DNA of 38,626 bases from a virus. The stretch is taken from IMG/VR virus record IMGVR_UViG_3300031997_000029, positions 1 through 38,626 of that record. One strand, given 5' to 3'. The notes under the pieces were generated by a model. It was not told where the DNA came from. It made no database searches and was given only the letters and a program-made list of their open reading frames with translations. Below, in pieces: positions 1-5,841 of this stretch. Position 1 is the stretch's first letter. Every line of letters begins with the position of its first letter. The translations under genes were made by a program, and so were the position numbers.

Positions 1-351
1 GCGGCGGCGCTGATGCGAGAGGCGGCCGCCAAGATCGACGAGGCATGGGCGGACTGTGTGGCGATGCGGCAGTTCATCGAGTACTACGCCGACGACCGAA
101 TTCCGCCAGATCAATTAACTCGATGCCCGGAAACGGTGCTGGGCGGGTTGCGATTCAACGCCGGCGTTATTCTCGCCAACCCCTCCCCCGGCCAACCCCT
201 GCTGGACGAACTCGACCGGCTCCGGCGGCTGGAGGCGGCGGTGGTAAATAGAGAGTTTGTGTGGCAATGTCCGTGTACTGACTGTGAGGACACCACTGAT
301 TGCCAGGATGCCATATGCGCCGCCCTGCTCACGACCATGAAGGGAGAATGA
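1..351 (+). CDS. Conserved small phage protein, 5'-partial (paralogue A)
   Basis: The reading frame is open to the window edge. The first Met is at base 13, but no ribosome binding site precedes it. The protein aligns with the next gene (shared PGQPLL..(D/Y)DRLRRLEAA block and identical MKGE ending), yet lacks about 35 residues at its N-terminus. The true start therefore probably lies outside the window. It has a Cys cluster near the C-terminus (CPCTDCEDTTDCQDAIC) that could bind metal. The stop is followed within 2 bases by the next ATG, so the two are co-transcribed. Function is unknown. The GC-rich codon usage differs from the genes beyond 1862 and resembles the 24.5-28 kb cassette. Confidence 0.6.
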   Translation, partial: AAALMREAAAKIDEAWADCVAMRQFIEYYADDRIPPDQLTRCPETVLGGLRFNAGVILANPSPGQPLLDELDRLRRLEAAVVNREFVWQCPCTDCEDTTDCQDAICAALLTTMKGE

Positions 352-352
352 G

Positions 353-793
353 ATGGCGATACCACCAGAAAGGCTGGTACAATTGCGTAAGGAATTGTGG
401 GGTCCAAGGCACCAAGAGCTTATCGACGAGATCGACCAGCTGACCCGCAAGCTTGCCGAGGCGCGGGCAACGTGTGCGGCATGGATGGAAGTCACCGCGC
501 CGCTAGCGTTGATATTTGCCAACCCGCCGGTGAATGCGACAGATTCCGGGGAGTTTGAGAAGGGCGGGCCAGTTCGTCGTAAGGATGTCTACGCTATTCA
601 GTGTGTGCGCAATAGCCGCAATCCCGGCCAACCCCTGCTCGCCGACTACGACCGGCTCCGGCGGCTGGAGGCGGCAGCGGAGGATGACGAGTTGGCGTGT
701 TACATAGCAACAGAACATGTATGCCGCCCCACATCTTGCAGTGCGATTGAAACATATCGTGCTGCCCTGCGCAAGCGGATGAAGGGAGAATGA
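353..793 (+). CDS. Conserved small phage protein (paralogue B)
   Basis: This 146-residue protein is a tandem paralogue of the preceding gene. They share the NPGQPLL-x4-DRLRRLEAA segment (residues about 84-103), then a variable stretch with Cys, then the C-terminal MKGE. The N-terminal half is predicted helical (LVQLRKELW, LIDEIDQLTRKLAEARA) and may be a coiled coil. A purine-rich AGGGAGAATG sequence upstream serves as ribosome binding site and overlaps the end of gene A. I recognise no enzymatic motif. Tandem duplication of small accessory genes is common at phage genome ends; the function is unknown. Confidence 0.65.
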   Translation: MAIPPERLVQLRKELWGPRHQELIDEIDQLTRKLAEARATCAAWMEVTAPLALIFANPPVNATDSGEFEKGGPVRRKDVYAIQCVRNSRNPGQPLLADYDRLRRLEAAAEDDELACYIATEHVCRPTSCSAIETYRAALRKRMKGE

Positions 794-796
794 GCA

Positions 797-1171
797 ATGG
801 CTGATTCAGAGGACAAATGTCCAGGCTGCGGAGCACCGCTGAAGGAGTTGGAACATGTTCGAGGCACCACGTGCGTTACGCATTATTACGAGTGTGGGAC
901 AGTAGACTGCCGCAACGAGTGGCCATTTTGTGGCATACCATGCACCAACAAGAGCGCGTATGTCGGGTTCAGTAAAGAGTGTTACCGGCGGCAACTCGTC
1001 GCAGCGAAGACAGTGGTGAAGATGGTAATAGAGTTGGCGCGACTTGCCGCACCATTGCCAGGCAATATAGCTCCGTTCACGGTATGCATCCATCCAGATT
1101 TTCAGGGGGTTTTCTCTGAAATTGTAAAAGCCAGCAGGGCGGTAATAAGTGGAGAAGGAGCAAGACGATGA
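797..1171 (+). CDS. Zinc-ribbon protein, hypothetical
   Basis: This 124-residue protein begins with a CPGCG knuckle (residues 8-12), followed by further Cys pairs (YECGTVDCRNEW, FCGIPC), as expected for a zinc ribbon of the kind found in many small phage proteins. The C-terminal half is helical without a catalytic signature. It follows the previous gene by 3 bases and overlaps the next by 4 (ATGA), so it is translated as part of the same operon. Its opening residues (SEDKCPGCG) resemble those of the next gene (PEDKCPLCG), so the two may be distant paralogues. A nucleic-acid or protein-binding role is possible; nothing specific can be claimed. Confidence 0.65.
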   Translation: MADSEDKCPGCGAPLKELEHVRGTTCVTHYYECGTVDCRNEWPFCGIPCTNKSAYVGFSKECYRRQLVAAKTVVKMVIELARLAAPLPGNIAPFTVCIHPDFQGVFSEIVKASRAVISGEGARR

Positions 1172-1404
1172 CTAATCCAGAGGACAAATGCCCGCTGTGC
1201 GGAGAGCAGATGCTGAGCCTGGCCTGCCCGGGCGGGTGTTTCACGGCAACGGCGCACGAGGTCGACGGGCTGGCGTGCAAACTCCACCAGTTGACCAAGG
1301 CAAAGGACGAACTCGACCGTGCTCCGCACGGCAAACGGGCTGTTGGCGGAGGTATGCAAGTAGGTATTTTGATGGTGGACGGGAAGGCGGTGGAAAATGG
1401 CTGA
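1168..1404 (+). CDS. Small zinc-knuckle protein
   Basis: A 78-residue protein with an N-terminal CPLCG knuckle (residues 9-13), a second possible pair (ACPGGC) and a short helical segment (KLHQLTKAKDELDRA). The start overlaps the previous stop by 4 bases, and GGAGAAGGAGC lies just upstream as ribosome binding site. It overlaps the start of the next gene by 8 bases. It looks like a shortened relative of the preceding zinc-ribbon protein. No function is recognised. Confidence 0.6.
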   Translation: MTNPEDKCPLCGEQMLSLACPGGCFTATAHEVDGLACKLHQLTKAKDELDRAPHGKRAVGGGMQVGILMVDGKAVENG

Positions 1405-1849
1405 CATAGATTTGGACATGCCCCTTGAAAAGGCTTTCCCTGAGTGTTCGGTCCGACTTCGAGGCGTCTTTCGGCGTATGGGCAAGAAGGTCCTGCGTGA
1501 CGTTGTTGGGACTCCGTTAGATGAGTTCCGGATGATGAGGAATATGGGGCAAACTACGATTAGGGAACTTGTTCGGCTACTGTCGGCCCTCGGGTGGAAG
1601 CCGAGCCAAGTACTGGCTGACCCCAAGTGCGTCACGGGCGGGCTGGCGCGGAACAAGACACTTCGCGACGATTTTGCGGGGCGGGTGCTGGCGGGAATGC
1701 TCGCTAGTGAAAACGGGTGTTCGTTGCCTGCATGGCCCGACGACTCAACATTAGAGAGCCGGGCCGTCCCTGGTGCTTATAAACGGCTTGCCGTCCAAGA
1801 GGCTTACGCCTGGGCCGACGCCATGATCGCAGAGCGGGCCGCTAGTTGA
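1397..1849 (+). CDS. Helix-hairpin-helix protein resembling RNA polymerase alpha C-terminal domain
   Basis: Residues about 10-60 contain the pattern LR(G)VFRRMGKKVLRDVV then MMRNMGQTTIRELVRLLSALG. This resembles the helix-hairpin-helix fold of the RNA polymerase alpha C-terminal domain, where a related R-N-(M/L)-G-x(3)-(I/L)-x-E motif contacts DNA. The C-terminal half (residues about 85-150) is a separate segment ending in a helical YAWADAMIAERA tail, a common ending in small phage proteins. A DNA-binding or transcription-related role is an inference. It is the last gene of the GC-rich left block; the next gene starts 12 bases downstream with a strong GGGAG ribosome binding site. Confidence 0.6.
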   Translation: MADIDLDMPLEKAFPECSVRLRGVFRRMGKKVLRDVVGTPLDEFRMMRNMGQTTIRELVRLLSALGWKPSQVLADPKCVTGGLARNKTLRDDFAGRVLAGMLASENGCSLPAWPDDSTLESRAVPGAYKRLAVQEAYAWADAMIAERAAS

Positions 1850-1861
1850 GGGAGATAACGC

Positions 1862-2626
1862 ATGATTCACCATCAGGATTGTATTGACGGAATGTACGCC
1901 CTTGAACCTTCTTGCGCGGACTTGATTTTCGCAGACCCGCCTTTTAATATCGGTTATGAATACGATAGTATGGATGACCGAATGACCCCTGAAGAGTATT
2001 TAGGTTGGTCCGAAGAATGGCTCTTGGCTTGTCACCGGGTACTTAAACCAACGGGCACACTCTGGGTGGCTAGCGGAGATGAATATGCCGCGGAATTAAA
2101 GGTTATTGCCTCTCGGAGTTTTTGGCACCGTTCCTGGGTTATCTGGTATTATACCTTTGGTGTGAATTGTGCGCGGAATTTCTCGCGCAGTCACACGCAT
2201 CTGTTCTACTTGACCAAGGATAGTATAGAGTTTACCTTTAATTCTGAGGACATCCGCGTGCCTAGTGCTCGACAAATAATGGGCGATTCACGCGCTGATC
2301 CGCGGGGGCGCTTGCCCGATAATACCTGGGTCCTACGGCCGAATGATGCGGAATTGGCCTTTGCGCCTTGCGATGATGTCTGGTCCTTTTCTCGTGTATG
2401 TGGAACATTCAAGGAGCGCGCTGGTTTTCATGGCTGCCAGATGCCTGAGGCATTACTGGAACGGATTATCCGCGTATGCAGTGATCCAGGGGATTTGGTG
2501 TTGGATCCCTTCGCAGGCAGCGGTAGTACGTTGATGGCGGCTAAGAAATTGGGCCGGCGCATCCTGGGCTTTGATATTTCGGCGGAATATGTGGCACGAG
2601 CAAACGAACGACTAACAGGAGTGTAG
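1862..2626 (+). CDS. DNA methyltransferase, beta class, probably N6-adenine
   Basis: A 254-residue SAM-dependent DNA methyltransferase. The catalytic motif IV is at residues 25-30 (DPPFNI). The SAM-binding motif I lies near the C-terminus (DPFAGSGST, residues about 215-223), followed by RRILGFDIS. Catalytic motif first and SAM motif last is the permuted order of the beta class, which includes CcrM- and HinfI-type enzymes. DPPF rather than SPP(Y/W) favours adenine-N6 over cytosine-N4. No restriction endonuclease lies beside it, so it is probably an orphan enzyme that protects phage DNA or regulates expression. The central region (residues about 120-190) would be the target recognition part. 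The target site cannot be read from sequence. Confidence 0.88.
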   Translation: MIHHQDCIDGMYALEPSCADLIFADPPFNIGYEYDSMDDRMTPEEYLGWSEEWLLACHRVLKPTGTLWVASGDEYAAELKVIASRSFWHRSWVIWYYTFGVNCARNFSRSHTHLFYLTKDSIEFTFNSEDIRVPSARQIMGDSRADPRGRLPDNTWVLRPNDAELAFAPCDDVWSFSRVCGTFKERAGFHGCQMPEALLERIIRVCSDPGDLVLDPFAGSGSTLMAAKKLGRRILGFDISAEYVARANERLTGV

Positions 2627-2627
2627 A

Positions 2628-2924
2628 ATGAGTATTGTTTGGATTCCAAAGGATGCATCCCACGACTATACCGAGGCGGCGGCATACGGCACGCTCCAAT
2701 TTGTTTTTGAGGGTACCCAGGATATGTTTAATCCGAATCGCCTCCAGGAGCGCGCTCGGCAGATTCTCGTAGATTCTGCTCCGGAGGATTTCCTTTTATT
2801 AGCCGGTCCTCAAATTATGAACATTGTGGTTTACCAGGCCCTGCTGGAAAAACATGGTCAGGTTAAGTTACTCATGTTTCATGCCCGAGATAATGGATAT
2901 CAATCCCGATTGATAGGGAGATAG
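2628..2924 (+). CDS. Hypothetical protein
   Basis: A 98-residue soluble protein starting 1 base after the methyltransferase stop, with AGGAG upstream. It shows a mix of predicted helix and strand (YGTLQFVFEG; RARQILVDSAPEDFLLLAG) and no Cys cluster, membrane segment or catalytic motif. It is separated by 1 base from the next gene, so it is clearly in the operon. I do not recognise the family. Confidence 0.6.
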   Translation: MSIVWIPKDASHDYTEAAAYGTLQFVFEGTQDMFNPNRLQERARQILVDSAPEDFLLLAGPQIMNIVVYQALLEKHGQVKLLMFHARDNGYQSRLIGR

Positions 2925-2925
2925 T

Positions 2926-3498
2926 ATGGCTACCGAGGATGAAATTGTTGAAGCCTTACAGGACCTGATGCGCGGCGTGCCCGTATCCTTTCCAAAGGAT
3001 GGTTGGCACATGAAGGAGTTTACCCGTACAGCGAACAGCCTGAAGGATACGGCGGTAGCCGTGGTCGAAGCTACCACAGAAATTGAATCCAAATTCCGGC
3101 TGTGCAACCTCGGGGATAAGGCAGCCCTGCTTATTATGCTGCGCAACATTAAGGTGGGTGCAGGTGAACTCCAAAAACTTATTAATAAATTGGAGCCACA
3201 TCTTGAACAAGATATGTGCCTGGCAATTAGTGAGCAGGGCTTGAATACTTTTCAAACAGAAACGCATACATTAACCGCTAAGGCGGATGCTTTCATCTCC
3301 CACATACCTCAGGCCGGTGATGAAAATTACGAGGATTTTATTAACGACCCTGAGGTAAAGGCCCTGGAAATTACGCAGGTGCCTTCAAAAGCTATTGAAC
3401 GCCTTTGTCGGGAACGCTTGGAATCTGGCGAGGATTTACCCCCGGGTTGCACGGTATTTATTAAGGCAAGTATTGGAATTCGACGACGTCCTAGATAG
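2926..3498 (+). CDS. Conserved phage protein of the replication region, unknown function
   Basis: A 190-residue protein. Its C-terminal half follows a pattern I recognise from small proteins beside phage replication genes: EQGLNTFQTET, then helices around FI..PEVKALEITQVPSKAIERLCRERLESGEDLPPG, then a basic end (IRRRPR). The N-terminal half is helical. No enzymatic residues stand out, and no biochemical role is firmly established for this type of protein as far as I know. A strong GGGAG ribosome binding site precedes it. Confidence 0.6.
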   Translation: MATEDEIVEALQDLMRGVPVSFPKDGWHMKEFTRTANSLKDTAVAVVEATTEIESKFRLCNLGDKAALLIMLRNIKVGAGELQKLINKLEPHLEQDMCLAISEQGLNTFQTETHTLTAKADAFISHIPQAGDENYEDFINDPEVKALEITQVPSKAIERLCRERLESGEDLPPGCTVFIKASIGIRRRPR

Positions 3499-3509
3499 GA
3501 GATAGTAAG

Positions 3510-3824
3510 ATGGCTGGTTATCTGATGAAGTACGCGTGTAAAAATTGTGGAATGCACACCACGGTACGCTTCCCGCCAGGCGAAACATGCCCATTAACGG
3601 GCCTGGTACGGAGTGGACTTGAATATGTACGCTGCTTCCATTGTGGGTGTAAAGAGTTTACCAAGTTGGAAGCAGTGCGGGAGAAGAAACTTCCGCTGAA
3701 TCCTCCGGCTTGCGAGGTGACTAGTAGGATTCTGGCGCAACTGCGGGCCGTGGATAGTCGAATGCGCCTCGAGGTTTTGCAGGCACTTAAGGTGATCGTA
3801 CAGGCGCTATTGCACGAGAAATGA
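3510..3824 (+). CDS. Zinc-ribbon protein, hypothetical
   Basis: A 104-residue protein with two Cys pairs (CKNCG at residues about 10-14; CFHCGC near 46-51) that would form a zinc ribbon. A helical, mildly basic C-terminus (LAQLRAVDSRMRLEVLQALKVIVQALL) follows. The start is chosen by the TAGGAGATAG ribosome binding site. It is the last protein gene before the 550-base RNA-rich stretch that carries the tmRNA. A nucleic-acid-binding role is possible but unproven. Confidence 0.6.
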   Translation: MAGYLMKYACKNCGMHTTVRFPPGETCPLTGLVRSGLEYVRCFHCGCKEFTKLEAVREKKLPLNPPACEVTSRILAQLRAVDSRMRLEVLQALKVIVQALLHEK

Positions 3825-3833
3825 GGATATAGG

Positions 3834-3953
3834 CCTCGATCCCGGACACCCCGCTGGCCGCCATGAGCCGTCAGCGGTAACCGGTTGTATAAGAGTTCCG
3901 TGTTCACAACCTCGAGGGTGATGCGATAACGGGATTCTGGGGTTATGCTCACC
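3834..3953 (+). ncRNA. Structured RNA candidate upstream of tmRNA
   Basis: The stretch after the zinc-ribbon gene has no ORF but folds well on paper. CCTCGA (3834-3839) pairs with TCGAGG (3912-3917). Inside, CCGCTG (3851-3856) pairs with CAGCGG (3872-3877), and GGTTGT (3883-3888) pairs with ACAACC (3906-3911), directly abutting the closing stem as a tRNA T-arm would. A further hairpin follows: GGTGA/TCACC and ATAAC/GTTAT between 3917 and 3953. The loops carry no T-loop or anticodon consensus, so it is not a standard tRNA. It could be a leader or a processed RNA made with the tmRNA. The pairing was found by eye only. Confidence 0.35.
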
Positions 3954-3968
3954 AAATCAACGAGTGGT

Positions 3969-4022
3969 ACCGCGGGCGTAGGAATGTGCGGGACGCCTGG
4001 GCTTCGAGTGCCCGCCGCGGTA
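3969..4022 (+). ncRNA. Truncated tRNA-like element
   Basis: A perfect 7-bp acceptor-like stem (ACCGCGG 3969-3975 with CCGCGGT 4015-4021) is followed by an unpaired A as discriminator. A T-arm is correctly placed before it: stem TGGGC/GCCCG with the canonical loop TTCGAGT at 4003-4009. Only 22 bases separate the 5' acceptor strand from the T-arm. They form one small arm (GCGT/ACGC around a 13-base loop), so either the D-arm or the anticodon arm is missing. It ends 3 bases before the tmRNA. It could be a tRNA mimic, a processing signal or a decayed tRNA. Confidence 0.45.
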
Positions 4023-4025
4023 TTT

Positions 4026-4330
4026 GGGCCTGAAATGGTTTCGACTGGATAGGGCGTATATTTTCCACGAGCCGAGGATGATGGTTGGCCTCGTTAATCT
4101 ATCCATTAAACGCTTAAATGCGAACCCTGTTCGTATGGCGGCCTAGCCGCTGACTCGCCGCTCGGACTCCGATAAGGGCGGCAGGTTCTCGGATCGGATG
4201 CTTTGCCGGCTTTAAGAAACCGGATGGTGGATTCGCCCCCGAAGTACGTCACCCAGGACGCAAACTTGGGATGCTCGTTAGGGTATATACAAAGTATCAC
4301 AGGACCAGGGTTCGATTCCCTGCAGGTCCA
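4026..4330 (+). ncRNA. ssrA: Phage-encoded transfer-messenger RNA (tmRNA)
   Basis: tmRNA rescues stalled ribosomes, acting as an alanyl-tRNA and then as a short message that tags the nascent protein for proteolysis. The 5' end GGGCCTG (4026-4032) pairs over 7 positions (one G-U) with CAGGTCC (4323-4329). The conserved D-loop-like GGTTTCGACTGG follows the 5' end. The T-arm CAGGG-TTCGATT-CCCTG precedes the acceptor strand. The resume codon is GCG at 4120-4122 and the open frame to TAG at 4144-4146 encodes the tag ANPVRMAA, ending in Ala-Ala as degradation tags do. U and A at -5 and -4 of the resume codon match the known requirement. GTATAT and ATATAC form the start of helix P2. The terminal CCA is not encoded. 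At 305 nt it is a little short, so it may lack a pseudoknot. Confidence 0.9.
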
Positions 4331-4339
4331 ATATTTACT

Positions 4340-4356
4340 GCCAGCGCGTAGCTGGC
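4340..4356 (+). promoter_or_regulatory. Hairpin in the leader of the 4379 gene
   Basis: GCCAGC (4340-4345) and GCTGGC (4351-4356) form a 6-bp hairpin with a 5-base loop, 10 bases after the tmRNA and just before the AAGGAG ribosome binding site of the next gene. No T-run follows, so it is a processing or stability element rather than a clear terminator. Confidence 0.4.
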
Positions 4357-4378
4357 TTAACTCGTAAGGAGAATTGAT

Positions 4379-5152
4379 ATGGCAAACGGAAAGAAGAAAC
4401 AGACAGAGTTGGCAAAGGCACCGGATGCGCCGCTCGCGGTACCAAGTTACATCACCGAAGGTGCGCAGGGCTTCGAACACCAACAGGCTGGCGACCTGGT
4501 GTTTCCTCGGGCTATCCTAATGCAGGGCTTATCGCCTAGGGTGGCGGATAAGGCCGCCGAAGCGGGTGAGATTTATAACTCGGTAACCGAGGAATTAATC
4601 GCCGCTATCAGTCAGAAGCGCGCTATCGTGCCCGTGATGTTTTGGCACGAGTGGATCGAATGGAGTGCCCGCATCGAGGGTGGTGGAATGGTTGATCGTT
4701 CCCAGGACCCCGAGGGCGCCCTGGCGAAGCGTTGCAAGGGTGGCGAGACCAGCATCAATGAGCAAGGCCGTGAGGTGCCTTCGATTACCGAGTACATGGT
4801 ATTTCTTGTTCAACCCGTGGATGTGGAAAATCCGCTTGATGCCTCCCAGATGTTTTGTATCTGTTGTGCTCGGACCAATTACAAGCATGGACGTAAACTC
4901 TTGACGCTGGCACGAATGCGCGGCAACAAGCCCTTATTCGCGGGCGTCTACAACTTCTACGCAGTCGAAGAGCGCAACAAGGTAGGGCAGCGGTATTACG
5001 TGTTTAACTTCACGAATGCCGGCTGGGCGCCCGAAGCGGTGTTTGAGAACTTGAAACTCGAACATGCTCGGTTAAAGGACACGGTGGTAAGCGCCGCGGC
5101 GCCGGTCCATGAAGAAGAAGGGTCCACTGTAGAAAGTGAAACCGAAATATAG
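4379..5152 (+). CDS. Conserved phage replication-region protein, possibly ssDNA-binding-like
   Basis: This 257-residue protein matches, by pattern, a widespread phage family: a low-complexity Lys/Ala N-terminus, then LVFPRAILMQGLSPRV (residues about 40-56), then EIYNSVTEELI, a central W-E-W-S block, a short Cys segment (FCICCARTNYKHGRKLL) and LFAGVYNFYAVEERN. The acidic tail (EEEGSTVESETEI) recalls the acidic C-termini of single-stranded-DNA-binding proteins that recruit partners, but I cannot show an OB fold from sequence. The family usually lies in replication or recombination modules, as here. The strong AAGGAG ribosome binding site 8 bases upstream sets the start. A terminator follows it at 5171. 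Confidence 0.65.
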   Translation: MANGKKKQTELAKAPDAPLAVPSYITEGAQGFEHQQAGDLVFPRAILMQGLSPRVADKAAEAGEIYNSVTEELIAAISQKRAIVPVMFWHEWIEWSARIEGGGMVDRSQDPEGALAKRCKGGETSINEQGREVPSITEYMVFLVQPVDVENPLDASQMFCICCARTNYKHGRKLLTLARMRGNKPLFAGVYNFYAVEERNKVGQRYYVFNFTNAGWAPEAVFENLKLEHARLKDTVVSAAAPVHEEEGSTVESETEI

Positions 5153-5170
5153 CCGTAGCGGCTGTTGAAC

Positions 5171-5208
5171 AGCCTGGTTCTGCTTAATCGGTGGAATCAG
5201 GCTTTATT
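5171..5208 (+). terminator. Intrinsic terminator after the 4379 gene
   Basis: AGCCTGGTTC (5171-5180) pairs with GAATCAGGCT (5194-5203) in a 10-bp stem with one G-T pair and a 13-base loop, followed by a T-rich run (TTATT). It lies 19 bases after the stop codon and immediately before the tRNA-like element. Confidence 0.65.
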
Positions 5209-5294
5209 AGGCCGGTAGCGCAATAGGCCAAGAGCGGTTGGGGTGCGAGAGTATCGCTAACCAATATGTGCGGGTTCGAGTCCCGTCCGGCCAC
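5209..5294 (+). tRNA. tRNA-like gene with abnormal anticodon arm (possible degenerate tRNA)
   Basis: The acceptor stem is AGGCCGG (5209-5215) with CCGGCCA (5287-5293): six good pairs and an A-A mismatch at position 1-72. T8 and A9 are present. The D-arm is plausible (GCGC...GAGC, one mismatch) with AATAGGCCAA as loop, including the G18-G19 pair. The T-arm is canonical: GCGGG-TTCGAGT-CCCGT. Between the D- and T-arms, however, a GGTTG/TAACC stem encloses a 17-base loop with its own small hairpin (GCGA/TCGC) instead of a 7-base anticodon loop. No anticodon can be assigned. It may be a decayed tRNA, a tRNA with a small insertion, or a tRNA mimic. Confidence 0.5.
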
Positions 5295-5310
5295 TTGAAA
5301 GGATTACAGT

Positions 5311-5613
5311 ATGCCTTGCCAACAGAATGGATGTTCTCTGAAAGGTCGGAAGGCTTGTGCCCAGTGTAGCGCATGGATTCCATCCACTAAGTCACGTTAC
5401 TATAAGTGTGTCCGCTTTTTGGCAAATCGAATAACTTGCCAGGAACCGTTAAGTGCCTGCGCCAAATGTGAATACCGAATTCCTAAGCGAAAACGCGGCA
5501 GGCCTGCGGTTATAGGCGTTGAGATGCCACCAGTTAAAAACCGTAAGGAATACGCACGAGAATATATGCGCGGATACATGCGGATGTTGCGGCGCGCGGC
5601 AGGGCTTTGTTAA
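5311..5613 (+). CDS. Cys-rich basic hypothetical protein
   Basis: A 100-residue protein rich in Cys and Lys/Arg. CSLKGRKACAQCSAW and CVRF...CQEPLSACAKCEY could bind one or two zinc ions. It continues into a basic KRKRGRPAV segment resembling an AT-hook core (GRP) and an Arg/Tyr-rich helix (YAREYMRGYMRMLRRAAG). DNA binding is plausible. The start follows AAAGGA. Its stop codon lies inside the left arm of the inverted repeat at 5608. Confidence 0.6.
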   Translation: MPCQQNGCSLKGRKACAQCSAWIPSTKSRYYKCVRFLANRITCQEPLSACAKCEYRIPKRKRGRPAVIGVEMPPVKNRKEYAREYMRGYMRMLRRAAGLC

Positions 5614-5676
5614 ACAATTGCACCTTGCATATTTTAATTCGGATCAAGTGGTGCAGGAAGGTGCAATTGTTTAACA
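5608..5676 (+). repeat. Perfect 19-bp inverted repeat
   Basis: TGTTAAACAATTGCACCTT (5608-5626) is exactly complementary to 5658-5676, with 31 bases between. The left arm contains the TAA stop of the upstream gene. There is no T-run after the right arm, so it is not a standard terminator. It could protect the mRNA 3' end, act as a processing site or be a small mobile-element remnant. Confidence 0.7.
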
Positions 5677-5841
5677 GATTCGGGTGCAGCCCAGGGCTTG
5701 CTAAAATCGCTGTTTTGCGAGAAACTCTCCCAGGCTTGCCCGGTTGTGCCCAGGTGAAAGCAAGCTCTTTTTGCGTGGCTCTGCTCATGCGTTCTATTTT
5801 TAGTTCCTCTAGGCTCAACCTAAGAAGCGATAGGATTTAAT
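5677..5841 (+). other. Intergenic leader of the primase-helicase gene
   Basis: This 165-base gap has no convincing gene. A short open frame crosses it but is built mainly from the inverted repeat. A very weak promoter-like pair (TTGCGT at 5771, TATTTT at 5795, spacing 18) can be seen, and GATAGGA before 5842 is the ribosome binding site. Nothing else is evident. Confidence 0.3.

Noticed and set aside
1862-2626. Restriction-modification system
   Set aside because: No endonuclease or specificity subunit is next to the methyltransferase, so it is treated as an orphan.
3834-3917. Standard tRNA gene
   Set aside because: The arms pair, but there is no T-loop or anticodon-loop consensus.
4300-4330. 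tmRNA 3' end as a phage attachment site
   Set aside because: ssrA genes often serve as integration sites, but the whole gene is here and no integrase is visible.
4106-4483. Antisense ORF of 125 codons containing CRESNPGP
   Set aside because: This is the well-known false protein read antisense through a tRNA or tmRNA T-arm; the tmRNA is on the plus strand.
5607-5840. 77-codon ORF before the primase gene
   Set aside because: It is built on the inverted repeat, has no ribosome binding site and its product has no natural composition.
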